DNA from: Symsagittifera roscoffensis
Lineage: Eukaryota; Xenacoelomorpha; Acoela; Convolutidae
NCBI RefSeq assembly: GCF_963678635.1
Contig: NC_087063.1
Location: 20,964,701 to 21,024,700, forward strand
DNA length: 60,000 bases
Direction of reading: 5' to 3'
Shown one piece after another: positions 31,909-44,980 of this stretch. A program made the translations under genes and the position numbers. Within the stretch, counting starts at the first letter, position 1, and each line of letters begins with the position of its first letter. The notes under the pieces were generated by a model. That model did not search any database. It was not told the DNA's origin and saw only the letters and a list, made by a program, of their open reading frames with translations.

Positions 31909-32173
31909 GTGGGCTATTTTCCCCATAGTTACAGTTTAGGAAATTGGTGATTTAAAATATAGAGCGTGCTATAGAAAAGTCTCGGCTTTTTTCCACTTCA
32001 CTTGCATTGCATAATTTCAGCTGCACGTGCCTTTCACGTAGCAATACGGGTTAAGGTGTTGTTCTTTGATAGAGGGTATAGAAAAAACGCATTTCAATTT
32101 GAGTTCCTAGCGGCTCTTTTTAGCTACGAACCTAGCATAAATTTTATGGATTAACGACTTTAAAAGTATTAGT

Positions 32174-32423
32174 TCTTATAATAGTACGTCTCGGTGTTTA
32201 AAAATAAAAAGAATTTCTGATCATTTATATTCCATGAAAGTGGTTTAAGTCAAAATCAACAACCTTTCATTAACAGCATTATTTTTGATGTCATTTAAAA
32301 ATTTAAAAGTCATAAGTCAATAATGTTTCACTCCTTTCTCGAATATAGCAGTTACCGTTAGAGTCTTTTGATTCTAAAAAACCATGTCTGAAAATTGACC
32401 AATCACAGACGAGTATTTCAACA
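32174..32423 (-). repeat. 3' LTR of Copia 2
   Basis: About 250 bp, keeping the canonical TGTTGAAATA start. Contains a short extra CGGTGTT segment near 32192 absent from the other LTR. Confidence 0.88.
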
Positions 32424-32432
32424 CTCCCCCTC
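32424..32432 (-). other. polypurine tract of Copia 2
   Basis: GAGGGGGAG on the element strand immediately precedes the TGTTGAAATA start of the 3' LTR. Confidence 0.8.
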
Positions 32433-35400
32433 AAAAGGTACTTCCAAAGAGTAGCTTGCATATCTGCGCCAAACGAACACGTGAAAGTCCTTTTGTGAGA
32501 TCATCCGCAACCATAACTGCAGTAGGAAGATATTTTAACGTTATCTTACCAGAGCGAATTTGTTCTCGAACAAAGTGTACTTTAATGTCGATATGTTTGG
32601 CTTTCGATCTTGAAGCTGTTTCATGAGCTACACAGATTGCTTCTTGGTTGTCAAAATAGGGACAGTAGTTTTATAGTTAACACTCTCAAATACATGTTTA
32701 AGGAACAAAACTTCCTTAGCCAAGGCCGATAGAGCCATATATTCTGACTCGCATATAGATAATGATACCGAACGTTGTTTAGCAGTTCGCCAGAATACCG
32801 GTGAGTCTGACTCATTCAATTTAAAAAACCATGCCAGATACAGATTTTCTGGTCTTTACGTCGCTTGCCCAATCGGCATCATTGTACGCAAAAACACTTA
32901 GACCATTATCATGTCGTGAATAAGAAAGGAAATAATTCGTGCCCTTTAAATAGCGTAGGACTCTTTTTGCTGCAATAAAATCTAGCACTATTGGACTTTT
33001 GCACGCATGAGAGATTGAGTTTACTGCAAAAGCAATATCCGGCCTAGTTGTTACAGCTAAACACAATAACGCCCCCACTATCTGCTGAAAAATGGAACGA
33101 TCTGTTAGAATTTTATCATCAGTTACATTTTTAGATGTAACCACAGATTCATGAACCGGTTTGCACCTTCGTATATTCCATTTTTTTCGATTAAATTTTT
33201 GACGTACCTTTCTTGAGAAAGTATTTTACGTTTTTCACCAACGTGAATTTTTATTCCCAAGAACCTTTCGGGAACGCCCTTATCTTCAAAACGAATCCGC
33301 TTACCAAGATTGGCAATCAGCTTTTACACTGAAATTTTGTCATTATCAAAAAACTATCATGTCGTCAACATACAAAGCAATGAAACTCATTTTTTTAGGA
33401 TGATAAAATGAACAGGTGTCTACAGAGCTTCTTAGGTAAACAAGTTCCCATAAAGTTTTTGTTAGAAACTGATTCCAAGCTCGACTTGCTTGTTTTAAAC
33501 CGTAAATACATTTATTGAGCTTGCATACATCACGTTCACCAGATTCAAAACCACGAGGTTGCTCAATGAAATTTTCATCCTCTGAGAACTCAAAAAAGCT
33601 GCTTTGACATCAAATTGTCGCATTTGTAAACCATTCTGTGCTGCAATGACAAATAAAGAGCGAATAACTGTCATAGTAATAGAAGGTGAAAAAGTATCAG
33701 TATATTTTTGTCCATAAAGTTGACTAAATCACTTAGCCACATAACGTGCCTTATATTGTTCAACTGAACCATCGCTTTTACGCTTTATATCAAAAAAGCC
33801 ATTTGCTTTTCGCTAATGGTTTTCCAGAAGTTAAAGCCACAAGATCCCATGTTTTTTTTCTACAAGACTCTTGAACTCATTTTGCATTGCAGCTTGCCAT
33901 TTTTCAGCATCAGTTGACAAAGTAGCTTCCTCATAATTAATTCGAACATTTCCATTGACGCTAGCAGCCATTGCAACATTACAGTTTTCATGAGTAGAAA
34001 AATCAAAATCGTAGTGCCATGCAGGTCTTCGAATCATCCAACCAGTCCTATTAGATGTAGGAATGTCAAGTCCCAAAGCACTAGAAAGTTCTTCATCACT
34101 CACAGATTGTTCTCTTGATTTGGATGATGTAGAACGTTTTGGTAAAAAAAAGGTATCGAACTGTCAGGAGTTGGGGAAGTAATATTTTGCAGGTTGTCTG
34201 CAGTTGGAGTGTGAGGAGAAGACTCATTGGCATCAGATATATCAAATTCATCGTGAGTTGTGTAATTTTCACGTGTATCTAAGTAGATTGGAATTTCTTG
34301 AATCTCCATTTGCATATTATGAGGACTAGATGCTGAAGATACTCTATGAGAAGAATCAATAGTTGTAGAAGTTGCTCCCCTTGTCGGTGGTAACGGCTGT
34401 TCAAGAGCAGGCAATACTTCATTTGCATCAGTTGCACTTGTTTGTGCATTATTGACCCCCACTGAATCTGTGACAGCCCCCACTGGATCATTGACCGGAA
34501 AAGGCAAAACAATAGCAGGCCTGGATCCGTTATTGAGGCCTGGGAATTGTTCTTCGTAAAATGTCACACTCCGTGAGCGATAAAACTTCTTTTTCACAAA
34601 ATCAGAAAAATATATGCAGGAGTTGAACCTCCATAACCAGTAAAAACTGCCTTTTTGCCTTTGAGTAATAACTTGCGCTGGTGGGTTTCAATTTTTGATA
34701 TACATAAGCAACCAAAAACTATTAAATGATGAAAATCGGGTTGCTTTCCAAAAAAACATTTCGTAGAGTGTTTTATCATCATTAATAGAAGATGTTAGTA
34801 CACGATTTCTTGTGTATACTACAGTATCAACTGCCCTTATCCAAAAAGATTCTGGTAACTTTGAGGATAATAAACGAGCCCGTGCATTGTCAAAAACCGA
34901 TGACCAATAGCGCTCGGCTATACCATTTTGATGAAGAGAATAAGGACTTGTGAATTACTGTGCAATCAATGCTGTTATTCTTGCAAAAATTTTTAAATTT
35001 GCGTGAAATATATTCCCCACCATTATCTGACCTGAGTGTAAATCCAGTTACATAACATGGTTGGACCACCGGATTAAGAAAAAAGCTGAGTTTTGCTAAC
35101 GAATCGCCCTTAGAGGCTACAAAATATACTGTTGCATATCTTGAAAAATCGTCAATAAAAGATATTGCATATTTGTTTCCATGCAATGATTCCGGAAGAG
35201 GTCCACAAACGTCTCTGTGGACTAGTTGAAATTTTTGCGTTGCCCTAACTTGAGGGGTTTTAGATATGTCAGACGTAGATATCTTACATTCTGAACACGT
35301 AGTACACTTATCGATTGCCAATGAACCGGAAACAATCATGCCTTTTACTGCTTGATTTGCAGTTTTCTTCAATGCTTCACAATTTGCATGTGAAAATTTA

Positions 35401-35872
35401 CATGCCATTTGGCATTAGACAATGTCGACATATTCGGCTCTTTTGCACTATGCTTAAACCAAAACAGACCATTTCTTTCGAAAAAGTAAATTTTTTATTG
35501 TCCCACACGTATATGCGTATTTTGGTTAAAAATCACTGTGTTTTCTTGCTTAACTAGAAGTGAAATTGATATCAAATGAAATTTGAAGCTCGGCACATAT
35601 AATGCGCGCTGGAGATTAAACGTGTAATTAGCTTTATTACGATCGTAGAATGGGAGGCAAACTTCTTCAACACCATGTACTCGCTGTTGCGTCCCATCCC
35701 CGTTAGTATTAAATATCGCACTTCCGTCCCCGTCCAGCATAGAAAGCGTCTTGAACATTGATTTGTCTGGAATGATATGGTTCGTGCATCCACAGTCGAT
35801 CACAATATCCATCGACCCATTTGAAGTAGCAGTTAGTGCAAACCCAGAGAAACCGCCTTGACGGTTGCTCAA
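32433..35872 (-). pseudogene. Copia 2 Pol (broken)
   Basis: Protease has IDCGCTNHI, where the usual active-site Ser after Asp is Cys. The integrase shows an HC..CSEC zinc region, HRDVCGPLP and LRSDNGGEY; the third catalytic residue (NGIAER) lies beyond a frameshift near 34930. The RT begins with WQAAMQNEFKSL (33831-34103) and keeps LYVDDMIVF near 33360-33385. RNase H has YNDADWASD and CESEYMALS. Order protease-integrase-RT-RNase H is Copia. Stops and frameshifts at 33145-33830, 34600 and elsewhere make it inactive. Confidence 0.88.
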
Positions 35873-35875
35873 ATT

Positions 35876-36600
35876 TTAGTTGTCTACATGCTGCTTTGCG
35901 TAGCACCTGTCAGCAGTGTGATTTTTATGTGCACACTTTGTACAGTACAAGGTTTGCATGTTTCCTTGTCCAGTTCCTCCATTGTATCGTCCTCGGCCAG
36001 TTCTATGAATCGCTGGAGCCGCAATAGACGTAGAACTCTTATCTTGTTTGTTTGAGCTCCCCCCAAGTGATCGTTCAATCAGTCGCTCTTTCAATTGTAG
36101 ATACGATATCTGCTGGAACTGTATTGCAGCTATGAATGAGTCGTATTCTTGTGGCAATGCTTCAAGAACTATGGCTATTTTCAGGTTGTCGCTGATCTTT
36201 TCATCGGCAGATTGTAGTTTGAACACAATATTGTCCATTTTTTAAAGAAAATCTATCATCGATTCACCGTTCTTCTTGAGTTCCAGATACTCTTGCCAAA
36301 ATACAATGATTTGGCATGTTCAAATCTGCCCAATTTTTTTTGCAAGTTTTTTCATTTTTTGAATCCATTCCTGTCATTCTGAGCAATGATCATCTGCAAA
36401 GTAGCATCGTTGAGGTGCATAATGATTTCCTGATACAACTTCCTCTGAACAGAATCTCCGTTGGCTTCGCAATTTTTTTCAGATTCTACATTAAAGTTTT
36501 AGTCTTTAATACAAGCTAGGAATCGTTCACACTATACAGAAAAATTTTCGGGTTCTGCATAGAAAATGAGCAGTTTTTTTGTTCGAAGCCCATCAAGATT
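35876..36600 (-). pseudogene. Copia 2 Gag (broken)
   Basis: The intact C-terminal frame (35876-36238) has the Gag pattern LEALPQEYDSFIAAIQF, a leucine-rich stretch LKERLIER and one zinc knuckle CTKCAHKNHTADRC (CX2CX4HX4C). The N-terminal part up to the leader is interrupted by stops around 36240 and I could not follow it as one frame. Confidence 0.75.
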
Positions 36601-36623
36601 TTTGGAGCTTGGAAGCTTCAATC

Positions 36624-36633
36624 GCCCATAACC
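36624..36633 (-). other. primer-binding site of Copia 2
   Basis: On the element strand GGTTATGGGC follows the 5' LTR directly. This is the same initiator-tRNA-Met anticodon-arm complement as in the other Copia element, here matching over 10 bases before diverging (GATTG instead of CCAG). Confidence 0.75.
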
Positions 36634-36873
36634 TCTTATAATTGTACGTCTTAAAAATAAAAAGAATTTCCTATCAATTAATTTGCATGAAAGTCAAAAT
36701 CAACAACCTTTGATTTACAGCATTATTTTTGATGTCATTTAAAAAGTTAAAAGTCATAAGTCAATATTGTTTGACTCCTTTCTGGAATTTAGCAGTTACA
36801 GTTTCGCTTCGAGTCTTTTGGTTCTAAACAGCCATGTCTGAAAACTGAATAATCACAGACAAATATTTCAATA
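36634..36873 (-). repeat. 5' LTR of Copia 2
   Basis: About 240 bp. On the element's own strand it should begin TGTTGAAATA but here reads TATTGAAATA, and it ends next to the primer-binding site at 36633. It matches 32174-32423. Confidence 0.88.
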
Positions 36874-36878
36874 TTAGT

Positions 36879-38180
36879 ATGAAGATCAGCTATGTTTGTC
36901 ATATTCGTATGTCAGTTCTTATATCCATTGAGCCAAAGAGTCAATGAACGCAGGGAAACAGAAAAAAATGTATTGCTTTTTGAAGCTCTACACTGCAATA
37001 AAACATGTAAACGTGAACAATTGAACAGATTGATACTAATTTTCTTACATGAAAAATGCAGTCTGAACAATTTTTTTCATCAGTTTCATTTTGTAATTTC
37101 ACTAGAGGGGTGGGAAACTGGAAAAGATCCAATAATTTTTATTCCGCTGGAGAATCTAAAAACTATTATCGACTTTCTAAACTTCAAATCGATCACTTTT
37201 TTGTGAATTTTAAATGTTTGCCGTTCGGTGGCAGAGTTTGCCTTCTTTCTAACAAAGTAATGAACTGAACAGAGAAAAATCAAAATTCATACAACAAAAA
37301 AATCGTTTTGAGCGTGAACAAATTTTTAGACCTTTTTGTGAAAAAAATGAAAAAAAACATCATCACGACCTATACAGATGTCTTTACTACGTTCATTGAA
37401 GCTTATTTATGCTCCATTTGATCACGGTACCGAAACTCTTGAAACAAAAAAATTGTACCTAAAAATTTTAAAACTGAAAATCAGGTCTTGGAAAACAGAT
37501 TAGTGCCAAATTTTCTCAAGTTTGTATTCTCTATATGTTTTAGATTGAAACCTAGGATAAGTTTGGAAAAGATTAAGAAAATATAGCAGGAGCAGATGAT
37601 TTTATTGTATTGTTCTTAAGATTTTAAGCATTTTTTTGGCTAGTTTTTATCTCCTTTTTGGTTCTTATTTCGGAACATCAGTTATATCTTACTTATTATA
37701 GTGAGAAAAATCAATTCACATTTTTAGTTGGCTCTCCATGCACAATTCTTTGCTGTTAGGACATCGTTAAAAAACTTTTCAATCACGAAGTTTGAGGTGA
37801 CGTGAAAAGAGCCAAAATTTATGTTAAATCATAATTCAAGACGATTTTTTGGTTTAAAAAAATCAAAATTGCCACTGCGAGCAAGTGAACTGATATGACC
37901 CATTTTTTGTCCATAAATTGATGTGTGAGCATACTTTCGAGGGTTTAACATTGTAACCTCTTAAAAGTTGATCAGATAGCAAAGAGCAAAATTATCATTT
38001 TCGCAAACGTATTTTTTGTTAACTAATGAAGGCCCGGAAAATCACCCGTACCCAAGTAAACCTCCAAATCAAGTTGTTTGAAAATTTATATGCGAGAAGG
38101 GCTAAAAAACCTGTTCGTTGATCCAATCTTTCGTGCTTTATTAGTTTCAATCATCGAAAGACATTTCAAATAGGCTTTCG
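36879..38180. other. intronic DNA without recognised features
   Basis: Open frames on both strands near 36890-37280 overlap one another and have no motif. No repeat boundary was seen. Confidence 0.35.
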
Positions 38181-38330
38181 TAAATGTTTTTCAGTAAAAA
38201 ATCAAAAGAAGAAGCTCGAGAGAAGAATTATCGTTTTTCTCCATTTCTCTGCAGTTCAATTTTGTATTTAAACAATTTTTTCGGCACAAACACTTGCACG
38301 CTGATCAGAGAAAAAAACATATTTGCTTTT

Positions 38331-38390
38331 TGTACTTTATTCAATTTGAGGTGTACTTTATTCAATTTGGGGTGTACTTTATTCAATTGT
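38331..38390. repeat. 20-21 bp minisatellite, three units
   Basis: GTACTTTATTCAATTTGAGG, GTACTTTATTCAATTTGGGG and a third partial unit ending ATTCAATTG, head to tail. Confidence 0.85.
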
Positions 38391-38429
38391 CACAATAGAT
38401 TCACAATAGCAAAATGAATAGTTCTTTTT

Positions 38430-39373
38430 CAAGAAAAATGAACAGAAAAAAAAAGAAAAAAAAACAGAAAACAAAAATCAAAAATGGTTTCAAATTTTTT
38501 CAAGATTTTTGGCAGAAATTTGAAAACAAAATTGAAAATTTCTTGAATCTCAAAATGGCGCGCAAGCACACTCCATAAACTGACTTTTGTCACAGAAATG
38601 TAAGTTTTCACGGCTGAAATTAAACATAAATAAACGAATTTAAGCCTGCTCACTCGCTTTATTTGCTCAAAATTGAAACATTGTAACTGTTCAAATCATG
38701 ATTTAAAAGGCTTCAAATTGGTATATCATTCGACCTATTGCGATGTTTATTTGTGGTAGCTGATTTTGAGTGTAAAACAAAAAGAAAAAAAATAAAACCT
38801 TCCCGAGTACAAAGTTCCTCCACATTTTTCAAATGGTCCGAACAAACAGTTACTCAGCCTGGCGTCAAAAAAATGTTCAAATTAACGAATATTTCTGCGT
38901 TGATGATCAAAATAAGTCATTAAAAATCTTTTCAATTTTCTAGTGAAAGCTTCCAATATTTTTTTTGTAAATGCTGTTAAAACAGATTTGATTTTTTTTT
39001 CGACACCGGGCCTCATGATTTTTTCAATTCTCTTATCTGTCAATTTTAGGTGGCATACGTTGTAAGTCAAGCTCATCAGCTTCCCAAATAACTAAATTGA
39101 GCCCAAAAGTTCGCATTCCTTATATTTTTTGCAAGGTTGATTCCACAGCAAGAACACCTCTAAAAGTAGATATGATATACTGGCTAATTTAAGCATTCAT
39201 AACAAGGTTTTCTCATTTTATTGCCCGCTTAAGCTCTAAAATCTCATCTAGCATATGTTAAAATTTCAAGCTTTTATTTTAAAAAACTGCAGAAAAACGG
39301 CAAAACTTGAAGAAAAAATTCGTTCATTCGCTCGTTGAAATAAAGCAAAATGAATTTTTATGTCCCGTGACTG
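38430..39373 (+). mobile_element. 5'-truncated copy of the mariner-like foldback element
   Basis: Matches the interior and right arm of the element at 29528, including CTCAAAATGGCGC, the CTTTATTTGCTCAAAAT block, TTTTTCAAATGGTCCGAACA and the terminal CCCGTGACTG followed by TA. The left inverted arm is missing. Confidence 0.7.
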
Positions 39374-41999
39374 TATCAACAAGTCCTTGAAAACAAAATC
39401 TAAACTTTCTGAGCCAAAGACTTTTGCAAAAAAACACTAAAACTTTCTGATTGTCTATTTTTTCTTGTTTTCTTCAAATTTGGGCCTTATTTAATGAAAA
39501 ATACACATGTACCATTTCCGAAAAAAACGCTAACAGTCTCAAAAATAGAAAAATGCGCAGCCCTCTCCAATTTAGAATACCTATTTACTGTTTTGCATAA
39601 GTAATTTTTTCTGAAGACAATTTTTTGAAGCAAAATTCCAGAGCTTTCTCTTTGGCTATTTTTGCTTTATCTTCATACATATGCGCGAGGACTTTTTGCA
39701 TTCATTTGCGCAAAACTTCATATGAAATTAGACAATAACCTAACACTTACTATCCATAGTTTGTATTATGAACATTGAAAAGTTTGGCGATCCTTGGTTG
39801 ATAGGAAAACACTTCGTTATGCGGCTCTAATTGACTGAGCAGTTGCTTGAAATACTTAAGTTGTTCAATTACACAGCCCAAAGTTGCTTTAAATTATTTT
39901 GGCTTTATATTTTATATTTTACTACAAAACAGAGAAATTTTATTGAAGTTTTGGCTGGTGTTTGAATGAGACTTTCTTCTTTGATGTTGATAACACTGAC
40001 TTATTTAACAATAGTGATCTAACTTTTACAAAAACTTTTATAATTCCTGACATTTTTGAAGCTTGGGTTTTGGCGACTTTTGTGGATCAATTGCTTATAG
40101 CTAATTTTACGAAAAGAAAAAGTTGTTGTATGTTTAAAAAACGCTTATAAAAAAGTTATTTTCATACTTACTCAAAATTTGAACTATAAACAAAGCTAAA
40201 CCTGGTAGTTTTTTCTAGTCAATTCAAGTTGTTTTCGGCTAAATACTTTTCTGGGTATTTTTGCCCCTAAAAAGGCATTGTAATGCAAACCCAACATGTT
40301 TAGCTGCAACCCAGTGCAACATTTTGGATCATCACTAATTCAAAAAAGAATGTATTACTGGATACAAATTTGCTTTTTTATTATTATTCGAGCGGAGGGT
40401 TCAGAATGAATACCGATTTAACTCTTAAACAATACGAGCAAACTTAAAACCTTACAAAACTGGCCCATTGAACGTGCCCGAGTTCACAAAGCAATATCTC
40501 AAATCAGACATGGATATCAATAGTCAAAAGAAATCAAAAACCGGATTATTTGTGTCAAAAAGTTTAAAAAGGTGTTTTTAAGAATGAATTACGTCCGAAA
40601 AAGCATTACCAAAACGGGAGTTAGGTTTTATTCATTGATGAATTAACTCTTTGCCTAAGGCCAGGAAAATTGTGAAATACATTTCAATTAAAAAAAAACT
40701 ACCTGGTCGGATTTTTTTTGACCCAGGAGTATGTCCTAAAACCTGGAAAAATTAGTGTTCGGGGATGTTTTGTGGCATTTGGTTTTGAATGCGTGTATTC
40801 TAGATTCGAGGTTTTTTATGGAGAGAAGTACGTCGCCGAGTCGAGAAATTTCAAACCCTGGCAAAAACAGTTTTTCAGCAAAACGTCATTTGATTGCTTA
40901 CATGTCATTTTGCCTCATGAGAAATTTAACCTCAAAACGTCTTGAGAAAATATTACCAGGTTTTCAAAATCATCAAAAAATTGGAGTTTTGATGAAAATC
41001 GCGTTTACAAAAAATCAACCAGCTTCCCCCTCTACCAAGAGGTAGGATATCGAACATGTATAAAATGTTTGGTCGTGCGTACGGTGTATCCTGTTTCCAT
41101 TCAATGGGGAAAAAACATGCTCTAAAATTGCCGAGAAGCAAATGACGCTCGATCGACAGTGGCTTCGATTTGCGTGATATTTTTTCAAAAGGCATAACAA
41201 TCTATCAAATACTATCATACTGGTTTAAAAAAGTTCTTGAAATTCTTGAACAAAAAAATAGATGGCTTCAGAGCTCTTTAAGTTTTCAGAACAATATGAG
41301 ATTGACATTTTCATGATGAATTAAACCAATTGAGAAATCTGGATTATTGGAAAAGTTTTTTTTATTTCGCAGGGATTTTTTCTAAAAAAAGGTAAAAAAT
41401 AATGACGATTTTATAAAAGTCCTTAAAATAAAGACAAGATTAATAATCACAAACCAAAATGCTGTCAAAAACAAAAGTCATCATGAACTCAAGGAACCAA
41501 ACAAAGACGAAGCTTTTTGTTATTTCAAATATTTAAGAAATTTTTTGAAATCCAAAAACTCCTTCGAATGACGCTATCAGTATGACGTTATCATAATAAA
41601 CCAAATTCAAGAGGTATATTTTCACTTCTGCCAGGAATTTTCTCAAAAACAACTCACTGCAGAATATAAGTCAAGATTTTTCCATCGTTGTTTGCACCTC
41701 ATTTTTGGATAACAATTTTTTCACCCAGTGAGCAAAATATTTTCATTTAGTTTGAGCCTTATCTAAATTAAAAGTTTTAACAATTTAGAAATTTATAAAA
41801 CAAGAATAGCCGATTTTTGTGCAAGTAGCACAAAACAATCCGACCATAGTCTTAGAAAATTTGAAACAAAAAACTAAAAACTTTTTTCAAATCAGTGTCG
41901 TTTTTTCTGCGTGGTGTGATAAAAGGATCTGAAAAAGAGTAAGGCATGCGCTTATTCAGCAGTCATAAACAAATAAACAAATTGGACAAAAATTTTAAG
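39374..41999. other. intronic DNA
   Basis: 39480-39600 is a diverged copy of the sequence just upstream of exon 3 (42826-42950). The remainder, including short frames near 39962-40150 and 40718-41218, has no recognised homology. Confidence 0.4.
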
Positions 42000-42420
42000 A
42001 AAAAAATGCTGAAAAAACAATAAAAGTTTAAAAATTAAAATAGTTTCACATTTTTTAGCAGTTTTATCTTCTTTTTTAAAGTTTTAATTCCAAAAAGGTG
42101 CTAAAAAACTCAAAACTCTAAGTTAACTTGAGTAAAGCTATGTTTTCACGGCTTAATTTATATTAATTATTAATATAAGCTATCGTTAGCCTCCTCGCTT
42201 GCTTTATTCGATCGAACTTAGACTGAAAATTAAAAATTTTAAGCTTGCTTTTCTCGATGATATAAACTACGACTTACAGGGTTTCAGTATGACATATCAT
42301 TCGGCCAATTGCGATGATTATTTGTGGTACTTGATTTTGCGTGGAAATTTAAAAAAAAAACAGCCGAATACAAAGCTCCTGCCATTTTTTAAATGGTTGG
42401 AACAATAATCTAAAAAGAGT
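42000..42420 (+). mobile_element. internal fragment of the mariner-like foldback element
   Basis: Shares with 38540-38850 the series GCTATGTTTTCACGGCT, CTTGCTTTATTCGATCGAA, ATATCATTCGGCCAATTGCG and CATTTTTTAAATGGT. No ends are present, so it is probably part of a duplicated intron segment and not an independent insertion. Confidence 0.55.
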
Positions 42421-42951
42421 CTGAAATGTTTTCTTGTATTAACACTTAACCCCGGAAAGAAAATAAAATTAAAATTTATGTATTTAAATAATGAAGATCT
42501 CGCAGGATTTGACAATAAATTGAGAATAGGTAAACGAGCAGCTGAACTCAATCAATAAATGGTCAGAAACAAAAATGAAAAAAAAAAACATTTGTTCCTA
42601 ATTTGAGTCTCTACCATATTTGACTTTCATCAAATTTGTGATTGAACGGCAGGACCATTAATCACCAAAACAACGATTTTTTTTGAAACACCCTCCGTAT
42701 TCGTAATCCAACTACAATTGATAGGACAGAAAACTGCATATTTGACTTTCAGCAACAGCCCGATAGCAGAGATAAACAATATAACGGAAATATGGAATAA
42801 AACCAAAAACACTAAGCCAAATTAGTGTTTAGTACATAAAAAAATATACGTGTACCATTTCCAAGCGCGAACAGTCTCAAAATTAGAAAAAAGCGCATAG
42901 GGCTCCCGCAGTTTCGACTACTTTTTTGATTCGCAAACTATTTTGCACCAG

Positions 42952-43157
42952 GTAAACTGTGGAAGTTGGATACCATATCTTGTGCTAAGACATACAACTG
43001 CCACGACAACATAATCAGCTATATGGATGTACCACGTGATCAGATAGGTGAGAACGAGACAGCCCCGGCCAAGAACTTCCTCACGACAGCCTGGGACAAG
43101 CTGCTCTGTTATTGGGACTTGGAAACAGGCCAGAATGTCTGGAGAAACAGACTCAAG
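42952..43157 (+). CDS. WDR88-like: WDR88-like protein, exon 3 (end of WD 1, WD 2)
   Basis: Acceptor TTTTGCACCAG at 42941-42951. It encodes KLWKLDTISCAKTYNCHDNI, then ISYMDVPRDQ and NFLTTAWDKLLCYWDLETGQ. It ends LK before GTTATT, a poor donor. The joint to the next exon lacks the GH that normally opens a blade, so a microexon between 43158 and 54530 may have been missed or the exon end may differ by a few codons. An internal ATAG|GTGAGA at 43045-43054 could act as an alternative donor. Confidence 0.82.
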
Positions 43158-44232
43158 GTTATTCTCAAAATTTCCCCGAACTTACGAAACGTGCGAATTG
43201 TATGATTCAAATCAATTAGGATTGCTTTATTTTGCCGCTTACATTTCAATAGGAGGAATTTTATCTCGCGTTAATTAACCCAACCCAATTTGACAATTTT
43301 TGTACTCTTTTTATTTCACGATAAAAGGTATTTGGTAAAATACCTTTTTACTTCTGAGTTGAGAGCATCAGTAATTTTCTATAAAATTTCAAAATTCTGT
43401 CGAAAAAAAAGCTGGTTAAAAACTTGAAACTTGTCCTTAAAAATTGGATCAAAGAAAACTAAAATTTGCACAATTTCAGGAAAAGTTAGTTTTGCATAAA
43501 AGCTAGTTTTGCAGTCAATTTTTCAGTCGAGAACCAGCCTGAAATTCAAGTTTGCATGCAATTCTTGTTCATAAGTGGCAAATATTTTTATTTAATCCTG
43601 TGTGTTTTCAAATTCATTCATTTGTCAAACTATCAAAGTCATTAGTTAGTTTCAATTTACCTTCGGCTCCTTAATTAAATTTAATGGGAATATATTTAAT
43701 TTAATTTAGATATAATTTATTGGGAAAAAACGAAAACAGCCAAAAAGATTAAATATTTGGTTCTTCTACTTTTCTCAGGCAATGACAGCATTTTTACGGT
43801 GTCATCATTAATTTTACGCGGTTGTATATAAATACAAGAGTTTGTAATAAATTTATTAACTTCCATAACAGTTTTGATGAAAATTCGATCAAAAATTTGA
43901 ACTAAAAAGCAATGGTATAAATAGAAATTCGCAGAAAATTTTTTGTTGTGATTTGATTTGCACAGATCAGACCCAAAACTTTATTCCAAAAGTGGATATG
44001 TTTTGGCTAGGTATATTTAAAAAAGATAGTCATACAATGCAGCTTGACTATATTAGGACTGCTCTGTTTATGATCATATAACAAAATTTTATGATCATAT
44101 GTGGGAGTTTTATGACTTGCATTCTTCCGTATTGAAATTGTAATGATCACCATGTAAGGAAATGATAAATTTCGTGTATATTGTAGTCCAGATTTAGCTC
44201 TGTATATAGATCAGTTTCTTACACACAAAAAA
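43158..44232. other. start of intron 3, no recognised features
   Basis: AT-rich DNA following the weak exon 3 donor. I looked for a small exon that would restore the missing GH of blade 3 and found none convincing. Confidence 0.35.
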
Positions 44233-44762
44233 AACAAGACCGCTCGTATCAGGGCGAAGCCCTGATTCTTCCGATTGCCTTTTAAGGTTTATGGAGCAGT
44301 AATAACCTTAAGAAAGTTAAATGTAATAAAATGAAATGAATTTTTTTAATTTGATTTTTTTTAAATAAAAGTCATCTCCTCACACGCCATTTAAAGTATA
44401 AAAGGATAAATTTCGCTCCTTGTAACAAATCAGTTATGGCAAATAAGCTTCTTTCAACCAATTTGGAACAATTTCTAAGACGGTTTAAATCTCCGCTTAC
44501 ACGATAATAGCGCGAAATATATCGCGGGTTAATTGTCCCAAATTGGCCAAAATGGCAATCTTTAAACCCCATATCTTTACGAAAAATGATCACAGGTGAA
44601 ATATCTTTTCAATTTTGAGCTCAGGACAACAATACCTTTTGAATGATATTAAAAAATTTCCGTCGAAAATGGCTAGTTAAAAAGTCGAAATTGGTCTGAT
44701 GAAAAAAAAAACCCACCCCGAGCACAAATATTCCGTTACTTTCGTATCGAAAGTCGGAACAA
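44233..44762 (-). mobile_element. Helentron-like element, copy K
   Basis: Full-length minus-strand copy, from AACAAGACCGCTCGTATCAG to GTCGGAACAA. Hairpin stem intact (TCAGGGCGAAGCCCTGA on this strand). Faces the copy at 44981 across a 218 bp gap. Confidence 0.8.
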
Positions 44763-44980
44763 AAATTTTCTCAATAGAAAAAACCCATGAGTTAAGTGGC
44801 AATAGTCTCATTGATAACCTGCATCGAAATAAACGCCATCTAAATTAAATTAAGGAAGATTGAATAAAACTATAACAAAAAAATCTATGGCTAAAAAGCT
44901 TCTACTTCAAAAATTCCAGGATCGGAAATCAATGCCTTATTTTTTGCATTTTTACTTAACCCAGTGATTGTGATTCGTGT

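Larger units (their letters stand above)
32174..36873 (-). mobile_element. Copia LTR retrotransposon 2 in intron 2 of the WDR88-like gene
   Basis: A 4.7 kb Copia element, antisense to the host gene, with exact 5 bp target duplications TTAGT at 32169-32173 and 36874-36878. It has two LTRs, a primer-binding site, a polypurine tract and Gag-Pol in Copia order. Stops and frameshifts break the coding frame. The LTRs differ at many positions, so the insertion is not recent. It does not share LTR or Gag sequence with the element at 11826. Confidence 0.95.

Noticed and set aside
36892-37283. Overlapping open frames on both strands next to Copia 2
   Set aside because: Mutually overlapping, AT-driven, no motif; outside the element's target duplication.
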